Positions 22,956 through 32,497 of a stretch of DNA of 64,000 nucleotides are shown piece by piece. The DNA comes from an uncultured Atopobium sp. (GTDB lineage Bacteria > Actinomycetota > Coriobacteriia > Coriobacteriales > Atopobiaceae), in the NCBI GenBank assembly GCA_938036925.1, contig CALHVU010000034.1, forward strand, positions 1-64,000, written 5' to 3'. The first letter of the stretch is position 1. Each line of letters opens with the position of its first letter. The notes under the pieces are model-generated. The model was not told where the DNA came from and made no database searches. It saw only the letters and a list, made by a program, of their open reading frames with translations. Made by a program: the position numbers and the translations under genes.

Positions 22956-24671
22956 TTAAAGCTCGCGCTCTGGAAGAATCTTCTCTGCCAACCAAGAGGC
23001 AACCTCATCAAGGGCAACCTCAAAGCGCTCGCCGGTAGCACGCTCTTTGACTTCTGCGATGCCGTTTGCAACGCCCTTCTTGCCCACAATAACCTGCCAT
23101 GGGAAACCGATAAGATCTGCATCTGCAAACTTAACGCCAGGACGCTCTGCACGATCATCAACAACAGTCTCAAGACCAGCAGCAACGCAAGCGTCAGCTA
23201 CAGCACCTGCTGCGTCCCAAATCTCTGGGTCTTTGTCAGAAAGGCAAAGAACAGAAACCTCATAAGGAGCAACAGAGACTGGCCACTTGATGCCCTTCTC
23301 GTCATTGTATTGCTCAACAACAGCAGCAAGCAGCCTGGAAACACCAATGCCATAGCAGCCCATAACCAGAGGCTTATCCTCGCCGTTTTCATCGGTGAAG
23401 GTGGCGTTAAGAGCCGAAGAGTACTTGGTGCCAAGCTGGAAGACCTGGCCAACCTCAATACCGCGAGCAGCATGTAGAGGAAGACCACACTCAGGACAAA
23501 TATCGCCCTCCTGAGAAGTGACAAGGTCTTTCCACTCGTTAATCTCAAAGTCACGACCAAGCTCAACGTGATCAAGGTGATAGTCTGCCTTGTTAGCACC
23601 GCAGAGCCACCACTGAGTATCCTCAAGAGAGAGATCTCCAATAACGCGAATGCCCTCAGGCAGACCAACAGGTCCAATGAAGCCCTTGATGAGGCCATAC
23701 TCTTCAAGCTCTTCATCGGTCATCATGTGATAGTCACCAAAGACGTGCTCAGCTTTAACCTCATTAAGCTCATGAGTACCTGGAACAAAGCACACAACTG
23801 GCTTACCGTTTCCGTCAACAAGTGCAAGAGCCTTGCGAGTTGCTGCTGGTGAAACGTGAAGGAACTCAGCAACATCATCAATGGAGCCAATGCCAGGAGT
23901 GTGAATCTCACACATCTTGCCAGACTCACGCTCTTCTACGTTGATCTTTGCTGCAGCTGCCTCAGTATCTGCAGCATAGCCGCAATCGCAGTAGACCAGG
24001 CTTGCTTCGCCAGCGTCTGCCAGCGCCATAAACTCAACAGAGGTGTCTCCACCAATCTGACCAGAGTCTGCAACTACCTGCAGAGCCTTAAGACGAGTGC
24101 GGTCACAAACGTTCTGGTAAGCAACCTTCTCCTGGTCATAGCACTCTTGCAGCGACTCTTGATTTGCCGAGAAGGAATATCCGTCTTTCATAATGAACTC
24201 ACGGCCGCGCATAAGACCAAAACGTGGACGACGCTCGTCACGGAACTTATCCTGAATCTGATAGAGCGTTACAGGAAGCTGCTTATAGCTCTTGAGCTCA
24301 TTTCTAATAAGGTCTGTGAAGGTTTCCTCGTGAGTTGGGCCAAGAGCAAACTGACGATCATGGCGGTCATGCATACGCATGAGCTCATCACCATAGACAT
24401 CCCAACGACCAGACTCTTCCCAGAGCTCAGCGGGGGTCATAATAGGAACAAGAATCTCCTGAGCACCAATACCGTCCATCTCATCCCGGATGATAGCCTC
24501 AATCTTTAAAAGAGAGCGCCAAGCAAGTGGCAGATAAGAGTAAAGACCTGCAGCGGTCTTTCTAATCATGCCAGCACGAAGGAGCAGGCGGTGACTTGCA
24601 AGTACAGCCTCAGCTGGGTCTTCTTTGAGTGTTGGTGCATACAAAGAAGACATGCGCATCCAGTGCTTCAA
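22956..24671 (-). CDS. proS: Prolyl-tRNA synthetase (bacterial type)
   Basis: Charges tRNA-Pro. A 571-residue class II synthetase of the bacterial form with the inserted editing domain between motifs 2 and 3. Seen: YSYLPLAWRSLLKIE, motif 2 QDKFRDERRPRFGLMRGREF (about 136-155), the INS/YbaK-like domain (about 225-390) with its VCFVPGTHELNEVKA segment, motif 3 MGCYGIGVSRLLAAVVEQ, and the anticodon-binding C-terminus. TTG 24671 is used because GAAAGGAAA precedes it; an ATG at 24659 is possible. It is the last gene of the ispG-side cluster; tRNA genes follow. Confidence 0.97.
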   Translation of the reverse strand: MKHWMRMSSLYAPTLKEDPAEAVLASHRLLLRAGMIRKTAAGLYSYLPLAWRSLLKIEAIIRDEMDGIGAQEILVPIMTPAELWEESGRWDVYGDELMRMHDRHDRQFALGPTHEETFTDLIRNELKSYKQLPVTLYQIQDKFRDERRPRFGLMRGREFIMKDGYSFSANQESLQECYDQEKVAYQNVCDRTRLKALQVVADSGQIGGDTSVEFMALADAGEASLVYCDCGYAADTEAAAAKINVEERESGKMCEIHTPGIGSIDDVAEFLHVSPAATRKALALVDGNGKPVVCFVPGTHELNEVKAEHVFGDYHMMTDEELEEYGLIKGFIGPVGLPEGIRVIGDLSLEDTQWWLCGANKADYHLDHVELGRDFEINEWKDLVTSQEGDICPECGLPLHAARGIEVGQVFQLGTKYSSALNATFTDENGEDKPLVMGCYGIGVSRLLAAVVEQYNDEKGIKWPVSVAPYEVSVLCLSDKDPEIWDAAGAVADACVAAGLETVVDDRAERPGVKFADADLIGFPWQVIVGKKGVANGIAEVKERATGERFEVALDEVASWLAEKILPEREL

Positions 24672-24711
24672 GGTAGTTTCCTTTCAATATGAAGTAATAC
24701 GTATAGTTTAC

Positions 24712-25785
24712 TTATTTTTTGCCAAAACGATTCTCAATTTCGGCGAATAACTCATCAACAATCTTATCTTCAGGAACTTTTCTAATAGGATTGCCGTTTT
24801 CAAACAACACTGCTTGACCTTTGCCACAGGCTACACCAAGGTCAACGCCCCTAGCCTCACCAGGACCGTTAACAACACATCCCATGACTGCTACAGAAAT
24901 TGGAGCACGAACGCCATCCAGGCGTTTGGTAACTTCTTCTGCAATAGGAATCATGTCAACGCCACACCTGCCACAGGTGGGGCAACTCACCAGCTCTGGT
25001 TTAATGCGACGCATACCAAGAGCTGCAAGAAGTTCCCATGCTACGTGCACTTCTTCTACGGGATCGGCCGTCAGAGAAAGACGCATGGTATCGCCAATAC
25101 CGCTCTCAAGTAAAATGCCCACCGCAGCAGAATTCTTTACCGTTCCCTGCCTTAACGCGCCGGCTTCTGTAACGCCTACATGCAGAGGAATCTGTGGAAG
25201 CTCCTTGGAGAGCGCTCGATATACCGCAAGCGTAGTGGGAACATCGTGAGCTTTTGCAGACAAGACAATGTCGTCAAAACCGCGAGAAGAAAAGTGCTCA
25301 ACAAAAGACTTTGACGATGCCACGAGTTTCTCGACAAGGGTCATATCTTGTCTTGTATCAAATTCTTTAGCAAGAGAGCCTGCGTTAACGCCAATTCTAA
25401 TGGGAATATGAGCCTCTTTAGCTGCCTCAATAACAGCATCAACGCGCTCCATAGAGCCAATGTTTCCTGGGTTAATACGGAGCGCTGCCGCACCTCGCTT
25501 TGCGGCTTCAAGCGCCAGCTTATAGTCAAAGTGAATATCGGCAACAACAGGAAGTGGCGAGTATTTGCAAATCTCTTCAAAGCCATCGAGGGCCTTTGCG
25601 TCTGGAATTGCCACACGGATAATCTCGCACCCTGCCTCGGCAAGTCCCTTGATCTGAAGGAGCGTTGCATCTGGATCATCTGTTTTAGTGGTGCACATAG
25701 ACTGAACGGAAACGGGAGCGCCGCCGCCAACCTGGACAGATCCAACCATGACGGGATGAGTTTTTGTGCGAGCAATCTCAGACAT
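24712..25785 (-). CDS. ispG: 4-hydroxy-3-methylbut-2-en-1-yl diphosphate synthase (GcpE)
   Basis: Sixth step of the MEP pathway, converting MEcPP to HMBPP with a 4Fe-4S cluster. The 357-residue protein has the TIM-barrel half (SVQSMCTTKTDD at about 28, LRINPGNIG, VNAGSLA) and the cluster ligands SCPTCGRC (about 263) and VMGCVVNGPGEA (about 306). The order rseP-ispG-proS downstream of dxr is a classic bacterial arrangement. The start is ATG 25785, 8 bases after the rseP stop. Confidence 0.97.
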   Translation of the reverse strand: MSEIARTKTHPVMVGSVQVGGGAPVSVQSMCTTKTDDPDATLLQIKGLAEAGCEIIRVAIPDAKALDGFEEICKYSPLPVVADIHFDYKLALEAAKRGAAALRINPGNIGSMERVDAVIEAAKEAHIPIRIGVNAGSLAKEFDTRQDMTLVEKLVASSKSFVEHFSSRGFDDIVLSAKAHDVPTTLAVYRALSKELPQIPLHVGVTEAGALRQGTVKNSAAVGILLESGIGDTMRLSLTADPVEEVHVAWELLAALGMRRIKPELVSCPTCGRCGVDMIPIAEEVTKRLDGVRAPISVAVMGCVVNGPGEARGVDLGVACGKGQAVLFENGNPIRKVPEDKIVDELFAEIENRFGKK

Positions 25786-25793
25786 AAAATCAG

Positions 25794-27164
25794 CTACCTA
25801 AAAAGTAAATGAAGAATATCGTTTCTCAGTGCAACAACAAAGACAAACAGGAAAAATGCCAGTCCGATGTACGACAAAATGTTTTGAACCTTGATAGACA
25901 GAGGCTTTCTAATAATCACCTGAATTACCTCAATCAGAATCTTTCCACCGTCAAGAGGTGGAATAGGTAAAAGATTCATGAATCCAAGTGACATGGAAAT
26001 AGCTGCTACCAGCATAATAAGGGTCGAGAAACCCTCTGCAGCAGCTTCTGATGCCATTACAGAAATGCCTACAACAGAAGATGACTGATTGAGAACTTCC
26101 ATGGTCTGCGTTGGGATGAGCAGTCTGAGCGCAAACTGACCAACCTGCGCGGCATACGATACAGCTGCAGCTGATGCGTCAATAAACGAGAAGTGATAGG
26201 TGGTCATGACAGGTGTCACGCCGATAATTTTATCGTCAGGACGCAAAACCGGTTTAATGGTAGTTTCAAGTTGAATGCCATTGCGCTCATACGTGACAGG
26301 GATATCCTTGCCACCGGCAGACATTGCATCTTTGATAGCAGCAGTAAGGTCTTCCCAGGTATGTACCTCTACCTTGTTAAAGGTAAGAATGGTGTCTCCG
26401 GGAGTAAGGCCTGAAATAGCAGCAAGAGATCCAGATTCAACGGATCCAAGCTGTGCTTTGTTTTGAGCCGCAGGAATGCCAACAAACATCAAAGAGCCAA
26501 CCACCAACACAAAGGCCAGCGCAATGTTGACCAAAGGTCCTCCCAAAATCATGAGCAGGCGCTTAGGAACATTTACACCAACATACGTATGAGCCTTTTC
26601 TTGAGCAAAGAAATCCTCAGCGGACATCTGTGGAACACGAGGCTCCCCTGCTGCTGTAGAGCCTTCAAGCTCAAAGTTGTGACCGCGATCATACTCACAG
26701 CGAAGCTCAGCATCTCTCGCAAGCGTCTGAAACGTGGTGTGCGCTAGCTCATCTGACTCTGACTCTTTGACAAGCTCAATAGAACCCCAGTCTGCGAGGG
26801 TGTACAGCAGATTGTAGGCGCGCTCATCCTCACAGTTAAGTTTTGCTGCAAGAACGCCAACCTCAAGTGAACCCGCTTCTTGAACGCTCATCAGAGCTTG
26901 TGGAAGCAACTCATCGAGCTCGCCTTCCATACCGCAGATGCGCGTATAGCCACCAAAAAGAAGTGGAGTCACGCCAACCTCAGTACCATATTTTTTGCTC
27001 TTATGAGAAAGCTTGTACTTGAACGGCATGCCCAAGAAAAACTCAGTTACACGGACGCCACACAGGCGAGCCATACCGTAATGACCAGCCTCGTGAACAA
27101 ATACAAGGAGTGAGAGGACCAAGAGTCCCCAAAAAATTGGTGAAAGAATAGCTATCAAATTCAC
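25794..27164 (-). CDS. rseP: RIP metalloprotease RseP with an inserted domain
   Basis: Intramembrane zinc protease of the RseP/RasP class, acting on anti-sigma factors or signal-peptide remnants. HEAGHY is in the first membrane helix (about 24 from the chosen start), a PDZ domain follows (about 220-290), then the LLPIPPLDGGKIL zinc motif and C-terminal helices. Between FGGYTRI and the membrane-re-entry MILGGPLVNI there are about 80 residues more than usual (about 80-165), rich in predicted helix and not membrane-like. I take GTG 27164 (AGGAAT five bases upstream) over the TTG at 27182, which lies inside dxr without a ribosome site. Confidence 0.92.
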   Translation of the reverse strand: MNLIAILSPIFWGLLVLSLLVFVHEAGHYGMARLCGVRVTEFFLGMPFKYKLSHKSKKYGTEVGVTPLLFGGYTRICGMEGELDELLPQALMSVQEAGSLEVGVLAAKLNCEDERAYNLLYTLADWGSIELVKESESDELAHTTFQTLARDAELRCEYDRGHNFELEGSTAAGEPRVPQMSAEDFFAQEKAHTYVGVNVPKRLLMILGGPLVNIALAFVLVVGSLMFVGIPAAQNKAQLGSVESGSLAAISGLTPGDTILTFNKVEVHTWEDLTAAIKDAMSAGGKDIPVTYERNGIQLETTIKPVLRPDDKIIGVTPVMTTYHFSFIDASAAAVSYAAQVGQFALRLLIPTQTMEVLNQSSSVVGISVMASEAAAEGFSTLIMLVAAISMSLGFMNLLPIPPLDGGKILIEVIQVIIRKPLSIKVQNILSYIGLAFFLFVFVVALRNDILHLLFR

Positions 27165-27171
27165 AAAATTC

Positions 27172-28359
27172 CTATCCCACAAAAGAACGGGCTAAAGCTC
27201 GTGCCTCTGCGTCTACAAGCGTCAATTGTTGAAGGTCTTCTACCCTTTGAACTTCAGAGGCATTCATAGTCTCAGCAACAATGCGCTCAATATCAAGAAA
27301 TGAACATCTTCCTCGTCTAAATGCATGGTTAGCAACTTCATTAGCTGCATTCATAATGCATGGAAGCGTTCCTCCAACAGTTCCTGCATGACGAGCAAGA
27401 GCTAGGCATCCAAAGGTCTTCTCGTCAGCATAATCGCCTGTGAGAGGAGTGGTTTCTTGCCACTTAACCGGCTTTGCAATTGCAGGCCAACGATGTGGAT
27501 AGCTCAGCGCAAACTGGATAGGCAGCCTCATATCAGAGGCTCCGAGCTGCGCTTTAACAGAGCCGTCAACAAACTCAACCATAGAGTGAATGCGACTCTG
27601 ACGATGTACCAACACCTCAAGCTTATCCATTGGAGTGTCAAAGAGGTGATGAGCCTCAATGAGCTCAAGACCCTTATTCATGAGCGTGGCGCAATCGATG
27701 GTAATCTTGGCGCCCATCTTCCAGGTTGGATGTGCCAAGGCGTCGTTGGCCGAAACGTGTTTGAGCTGCTCGCGAGAATATCCGAAGAACGGACCACCAG
27801 AGCAGGTAAGCCAAATCCTCTGGATATCAGCGGGGTTCTCGCCAATAAGGCACTGGAAGATGGCGCTGTGCTCAGAATCAACGGGGATGAGCTGACCGGG
27901 CTTAACCAGAGGCATCAGAAGGTCTCCGCCAACAACAATTGACTCCTTGTTAGCATAAGCCAGCACTTTGCCAGCCTTCACAGCGGCCAGACCAGCGTAA
28001 ATGCCAGCCTCTCCCACTACTGCATTGACTACGCAGTCAACCTCATCCAGCTCAGCAAGCGCCTGAACGGCCTCAGGGCCAAAGCTTGCTTTGCAGCCTT
28101 GAGGCAAGCTGTCGAGAAGAGCGTTGCCCTTGACACTTACATCGGCAAAAGCAACGTATTTGCAGTTGAACTCAGCTGCTGCCTTCACGGCACACTCAGC
28201 CGACGACCTCACCGCAAGGGCTGCAACCTCCACCTTTTGCGGGAAATGACGGCATACATCAAGCGTCTGCATACCAACAGAACCCGAAGCTCCAAGGACA
28301 GCAACACGCAGAGGCTCATGCCTTACAGCACGAGGCGCGGTATCTTCAAAAATGCTCAA
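27172..28359 (-). CDS. dxr: 1-deoxy-D-xylulose 5-phosphate reductoisomerase
   Basis: Commits DXP to the MEP pathway using NADPH. Seen: GASGSVGMQTLDV nucleotide motif (about 23), ANKESIVVGG and PVDSEHSAIFQCL (metal and substrate residues), SGGPFFGYS flexible loop, HPTWKMGAKITIDCATLMNKGLE and VHRQSRIHSMV. At 395 residues it is full length. The TTG start at 28359 follows the cdsA stop by 3 bases. It sits between cdsA and rseP, as in many bacteria. Confidence 0.97.
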   Translation of the reverse strand: MSIFEDTAPRAVRHEPLRVAVLGASGSVGMQTLDVCRHFPQKVEVAALAVRSSAECAVKAAAEFNCKYVAFADVSVKGNALLDSLPQGCKASFGPEAVQALAELDEVDCVVNAVVGEAGIYAGLAAVKAGKVLAYANKESIVVGGDLLMPLVKPGQLIPVDSEHSAIFQCLIGENPADIQRIWLTCSGGPFFGYSREQLKHVSANDALAHPTWKMGAKITIDCATLMNKGLELIEAHHLFDTPMDKLEVLVHRQSRIHSMVEFVDGSVKAQLGASDMRLPIQFALSYPHRWPAIAKPVKWQETTPLTGDYADEKTFGCLALARHAGTVGGTLPCIMNAANEVANHAFRRGRCSFLDIERIVAETMNASEVQRVEDLQQLTLVDAEARALARSFVG

Positions 28360-28362
28360 AAC

Positions 28363-29391
28363 CTATGCTCCAAACGGCAGCGCAATAGGTAGCTTGACCT
28401 GGCTAAATAGCACGGCAAGCTGGAAGAGAAGAAACGCTGCCATAGTTCCAAAAATCATCGAATCAGTTCTATCAAGTAGGCCACCATGACCAGGCATAAT
28501 TGAACCAGAATCCTTGAGGCCCACTCCTCGCTTAATGCGAGACTCAAAGAGGTCTCCAACAACAGAGAAGATGCCTTCTGTTACGCCAAAGAGCAGCGCA
28601 AACAGTGGATTCATATTAATTGCGCCAAACGCAGCAATCAAGAACCACACCAGCATTGATCCAAGAAGACCGCCAAAGAAGCCTTCCCAACTCTTATTTG
28701 GAGAAATCCTCGGCGCCAGTTTATGTTTGCCAAATTTGGATCCACACAAATACGCAAATGAATCGTTAGCCCACACAGAGAGCATAACGGCAAGCGTGAT
28801 CCAAGGAATAGAAAAACTAGGCTCTGTGGACCTCAGAAGCACTACCGTTGAAAGTGAAAGCGACGTATACAGCGGTCCAAAGGCCGTAACCGCCACGTCT
28901 GCAAGGTTTGCTCGCGGTGTTAAAACATACCAAAGTCCGCAAAGAATAATCAAAAGCAGAGAAAATACCAGCGGAAAGACGTGACCAAAGTACGCAATTA
29001 TGGGAAAAACAAGCGAGAAGACAAGGCCAAGAGGCTCGTTTGGCATACGTCCGCCCATACGGCAAATATGGAAGAACTCAGAGCAGCAGAGCCATGCCAT
29101 GCCAGCAATCAAAACAATAGTGGCTTCTTTGCCCACAAACAGTGCAGCAAGCACAATAGCTGCGTAAACTACGCCAGACAGAGTCCTTGTCAAAAGCTTC
29201 TCGGTAACGCCACGAACTCGCTGACCCATAAGGTTACCAGCGGCTCGTTGCAGCTCTTTAAGTGAGCGACGAATCTCCAGCTTTTCAATCTGTCTATCAA
29301 TTCCAACGCTACCTGTTTCTTCAGGATTAGGCTGAGCATCAGCAGGAATCCTAGAGGTAGGCCTTCTGGAATCGCGCGTATTGTCCACCAC
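28363..29391 (-). CDS. cdsA: Phosphatidate cytidylyltransferase
   Basis: Integral membrane enzyme forming CDP-diacylglycerol from CTP and phosphatidic acid. The 342-residue protein has an N-terminal soluble extension of about 80 residues, then about eight membrane spans, and the CdsA signature near the C-terminus: SPNKSWEGFFGG (about 229) and SRIKRGVGLKDSGSIMPGHGGLLDRTDS (quoted in parts: KRGVGLKDSG, MPGHGGLLDR). GTG 29391 overlaps the uppS stop by one base, with GGAG upstream. Substrates trace back to gpsA, plsY and cmk-plsC in this window. Confidence 0.95.
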   Translation of the reverse strand: MVDNTRDSRRPTSRIPADAQPNPEETGSVGIDRQIEKLEIRRSLKELQRAAGNLMGQRVRGVTEKLLTRTLSGVVYAAIVLAALFVGKEATIVLIAGMAWLCCSEFFHICRMGGRMPNEPLGLVFSLVFPIIAYFGHVFPLVFSLLLIILCGLWYVLTPRANLADVAVTAFGPLYTSLSLSTVVLLRSTEPSFSIPWITLAVMLSVWANDSFAYLCGSKFGKHKLAPRISPNKSWEGFFGGLLGSMLVWFLIAAFGAINMNPLFALLFGVTEGIFSVVGDLFESRIKRGVGLKDSGSIMPGHGGLLDRTDSMIFGTMAAFLLFQLAVLFSQVKLPIALPFGA

Positions 29392-30170
29392 TATTTCACT
29401 CCTCCGAATCGCCTTTCGCGACCCTGATAGTCCTTAATGGCGCGCAAAAAATCCCACTTAGAGAAGTCAGGCCAGTAAGTTTGCGTGACATACAGCTCCG
29501 AGTAAGCCAGCTGCCATAGCAAATAGTTAGAAAGCCTCAGCTCTCCTGACGTACGAATCAACAGGTCTGGATCAGGAAGACCTGCCGTATAGAGGTTCTT
29601 CTCAAAATCTGCTGGAGTCACCGAGTCAGCGGACACGGTGCCCTCAGCAATTTGATGAGCGAGAAGAACAGCTGCCCTGGTTAGCTCTGCACGAGAGCCA
29701 TAGTTAACAGCAAGCGCAAACGTCATACCAGTGTTTTGTGCAGTCTCATCAAGTCCGCGCTGGAAGGTCTTGCGGGTCTTCTCTGGCAAAGCCTCAAGGT
29801 CACCAAAGAAACGCAGCTTAACGTTTTCTTGGTGGAAAAGTGGAAGTTCTTTAAGAAGCGTCTCTGCAAACAGACGCATGAGCAAGTCAACCTCACGCTG
29901 AGGACGTTTCCAGTTTTCTGTGGAGAACGCGTAAACTGACAAAACATCCAATCCAAGGCGCACACTTGTAGTAACAGCCTCACGCAAAGAAAGAACACCG
30001 GCCTTATGACCTTCGGTTCTGTCAAGTCCACGAGCCGTAGCCCATCTACCGTTTCCATCCATAATGATGGAAACGTGAGACGGAATAGTTTCTAAATTGA
30101 TATCAGAAAGACTGATATCTTCTGGTGCGTCAGAGAAATACTGGACGAGCTTGTCTGTATCAAACTGCAC
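29391..30170 (-). CDS. uppS: Isoprenyl (undecaprenyl) diphosphate synthase
   Basis: cis-Prenyltransferase making the lipid carrier for cell-wall synthesis from farnesyl diphosphate and IPP. MDGNGRWA (catalytic Asp, about 37), the DVLSVYAFSTENWKRP segment, LAVNYGSRAEL and the C-terminal PDLLIRTSGELRLSNYLLWQLAYSE box (LIRTSGE, SNYLLWQ) are present. At 259 residues it is normal. GTG 30170 directly follows the frr stop. It uses the output of the MEP enzymes encoded nearby. Confidence 0.96.
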   Translation of the reverse strand: MQFDTDKLVQYFSDAPEDISLSDINLETIPSHVSIIMDGNGRWATARGLDRTEGHKAGVLSLREAVTTSVRLGLDVLSVYAFSTENWKRPQREVDLLMRLFAETLLKELPLFHQENVKLRFFGDLEALPEKTRKTFQRGLDETAQNTGMTFALAVNYGSRAELTRAAVLLAHQIAEGTVSADSVTPADFEKNLYTAGLPDPDLLIRTSGELRLSNYLLWQLAYSELYVTQTYWPDFSKWDFLRAIKDYQGRERRFGGVK

Positions 30171-30716
30171 TTAAATCTCCATGATTTCTGAAGTCTTGGT
30201 CTTAAGAAGAGACTCAATTTGTGCAATATAGGTATCAGTTAGCTTCTGAATACCGTTCTTCTCGCGCTTCTGATCGTCCTCAGACAGCTCCTCATCGCGC
30301 TCAATCTTGCCATTAACGTCACGACGGACGTTACGTACAGCTACGCGAGCTTCCTCAGCAATCTGCGAGCACTCTTTAGCAAGCTCACGACGGCGCTCCT
30401 CGGTTGGCATTGGGAAAGGAAGCCTGATAGCAGAGCCATCATTAGATGGAGTAATACCAAGGTCAGAAGTCTCAATGGCCTTCTCGATGCTCTTTAGAGC
30501 AGTCTTATCCCATGGCTCAACAAGCAGCATAGATGCCTCAGGAACCTTGATAGCTGCAAGCTGAGAAATTGGGGTTGGCTGACCATAGTAGTCTACCTTG
30601 ATGTGATCAAGCGCATGTGGATTTGCGCGACCAGTACGAACACGACCAAAGTTATTCTTAAGTGCCTCGATGCACTTCTCCATAGACTGCTTAGCTTTAT
30701 CAGAATGAACGCTCAT
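30171..30716 (-). CDS. frr: Ribosome recycling factor
   Basis: Splits post-termination ribosomes together with EF-G. The 181-residue tRNA-mimic protein shows GRVRTGRANPHALDHI, VDYYGQPTPI, LLVEPWDK, IRLPFPMPTEERRREL and RRDVNGKIERDEELSEDD. ATG 30716 overlaps the pyrH stop (TAATG) and has GAGGAGG upstream. The order pyrH-frr-uppS-cdsA-dxr is strongly conserved. Confidence 0.98.
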   Translation of the reverse strand: MSVHSDKAKQSMEKCIEALKNNFGRVRTGRANPHALDHIKVDYYGQPTPISQLAAIKVPEASMLLVEPWDKTALKSIEKAIETSDLGITPSNDGSAIRLPFPMPTEERRRELAKECSQIAEEARVAVRNVRRDVNGKIERDEELSEDDQKREKNGIQKLTDTYIAQIESLLKTKTSEIMEI

Positions 30717-31465
30717 TAGTCCTCCTCAACGACAGTAGTACCGACTTCTTCTCCGGAAATTGCCTTCATGAAAACGCCTTCAGACTGCATGTCAAATACA
30801 AGAATTGGCATCTTATTGTCTTTGCACAGCGCAATTGCTGCAGCGTCCATAACCTTAAGTTCTTTGGCGAGAACATCTTTGTAAGTGACGGTGTCATACT
30901 TAACTGCATCTGCATGAGTAACAGGGTCACAGTCGTAAATGCCATCAACCTTTGTTGCCTTCATCAGTGCCTCGGCACCAATCTCGCAAGCACGAAGAGC
31001 TGCAGCAGTATCAGTGGTGAAGTAAGGGTTACCAGTACCTGCCGCAAAGATAACAATACGGCCCTTCTCAAGGTGTCTAATAGCACGACGACGAATATAA
31101 GGCTCTGCAACCTGGGCCATGGAAATTGCGCTCATAACACGGCAATCCATGCCATTGCGCTCAAAACAATCCTGCAGCGAGAGAGCGTTGATTACAGTTG
31201 CAAGCATGCCCATATTATCGCCCTGGGCACGATCCATGCCAGCTGCTGCCTGAGAAACACCTCTAAAGATGTTTCCGCCGCCAACAACAATGGCAACCTG
31301 AACGCCAGACTCCCAAACAGGCTTAATTTCTTTAGCAAGCATTTCTGGGATTGAAGGGTCAATGCCAAAGGATTGCTCACCCATCAATGCTTCACCAGAA
31401 AGCTTTAAAAGTACTCTTTTGTATTTAGCTGAAGACAAAGCTTCCTCGCTCTCTCCGTTTGCCAT
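30716..31465 (-). CDS. pyrH: UMP kinase
   Basis: Phosphorylates UMP to UDP; a hexameric amino-acid-kinase-fold enzyme. Seen: KRVLLKLSGEALMG, IVVGGGNIFRG, GDNMGMLATVINALSL and GTGNPYFTTDTAAALRACE. The frame is open to 31549, but I start at ATG 31465, giving the usual ~249 residues. No Shine-Dalgarno precedes it; a TAAAAT -10-like box ends about 13 bases upstream, so a leaderless or near-leaderless mRNA is plausible. The tsf terminator at 31517-31547 separates it from tsf, consistent with its own promoter. Confidence 0.96.
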   Translation of the reverse strand: MANGESEEALSSAKYKRVLLKLSGEALMGEQSFGIDPSIPEMLAKEIKPVWESGVQVAIVVGGGNIFRGVSQAAAGMDRAQGDNMGMLATVINALSLQDCFERNGMDCRVMSAISMAQVAEPYIRRRAIRHLEKGRIVIFAAGTGNPYFTTDTAAALRACEIGAEALMKATKVDGIYDCDPVTHADAVKYDTVTYKDVLAKELKVMDAAAIALCKDNKMPILVFDMQSEGVFMKAISGEEVGTTVVEED

Positions 31466-31516
31466 AGTTGTAATAATTTTAACAAACGACACCGTAAGTT
31501 TTGCAGGAATCGCGGT

Positions 31517-31547
31517 AAAAAAAGAGCCGGTTGAAGACAACCGGCTC
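31517..31547 (-). terminator. Terminator of the rpsB-tsf transcript
   Basis: Perfect 10-bp stem GAGCCGGTTG/CAACCGGCTC with a 4-base loop followed by seven T on the minus strand. Confidence 0.95.
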
Positions 31548-31569
31548 AAAATAATTGAAGTAAAAAGTC

Positions 31570-32442
31570 TTACTCTTCACCAAAAGCAAAACGTACGAAG
31601 CTGACAATCTTAACCTCGTCGTCAACCTTCTTGGAGAGCAGCTTTGCGTACTCAGAAATGGTCATATCTGGGTCCTTAACAAATGCCTGCTCAGTAAGGA
31701 CGTACTCCTTGTAGTACTTCTCGAGACGACCATAGGCCATCTTCTCCTGAATAGCCTCAGGCTTGCCGGACTCAGCTGCCTGTGCCTTGTAAATGGAGAG
31801 CTCGTGATCAACGATGTCCTGTGGAACATCCTCACGGCGAGCAGCAACTGGAGCAGCTGCAGCTACCTGCATTGCAACGTCGTGTGCAAAGTTCTTGAAG
31901 TCCTGAGACTCAGCGGTCTCTGGCTTGTTGAACTCAAAGGTAACAATGTCAGCAAGCTTGCCACCAAGGTGGATGTAGCTAGCAAGTGCGCCGTTTGCAG
32001 CCTCAACACGCTGGAAACGAAGAACGCGCATGTTCTCGCCGATGTTGTGGATCTTATCGGTGATTGCCTCGTCAACGGTCTCGTCGCCAAGCTTAGCAGT
32101 CTTGAGCTCCTCAACGTCAGCTGGGTTGCTCTCAACAACAACTGCAGCAAGATCGCCAGCAAATCCGGTGAACTGTGGGTTAGTACCAACAAAGTCAGTC
32201 TCACAGGAAAGCTCAAGAATTGCGCCAGTCTTGCCATCTGGGCTGATGAAGGTAGCAATGGTACCCTCGTTGGTGTCACGACCAGCACGCTTAACTGCCT
32301 TAGCAACGCCCATAGTACGAAGAATATCTACTGCCTTCTCAATATCGCCCTCAGCCTCGACGAGTGCCTTCTTGCACTCCATCATAGGAGAGCTGGTCAT
32401 ATCACGAAGCTGCTTAACAAGTGCTGCGGTAATTTCTGCCAT
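31570..32442 (-). CDS. tsf: Translation elongation factor Ts
   Basis: Nucleotide exchange factor for EF-Tu. N-terminal UBA-like domain (ALVKQLRDMTSSPMMECKKALVEAEGD) and the exchange motif SCETDFVGTN (about 78) are present; core and coiled-coil subdomains follow to residue 290. GGAGG precedes ATG 32442. It is cotranscribed with rpsB upstream and closed by a strong terminator. Confidence 0.98.
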   Translation of the reverse strand: MAEITAALVKQLRDMTSSPMMECKKALVEAEGDIEKAVDILRTMGVAKAVKRAGRDTNEGTIATFISPDGKTGAILELSCETDFVGTNPQFTGFAGDLAAVVVESNPADVEELKTAKLGDETVDEAITDKIHNIGENMRVLRFQRVEAANGALASYIHLGGKLADIVTFEFNKPETAESQDFKNFAHDVAMQVAAAAPVAARREDVPQDIVDHELSIYKAQAAESGKPEAIQEKMAYGRLEKYYKEYVLTEQAFVKDPDMTISEYAKLLSKKVDDEVKIVSFVRFAFGEE

Positions 32443-32497
32443 GTTTTCCTCCCAAAAATCTACTGAATAACTAAATTATTTAACCCGTTGCTAAGAG

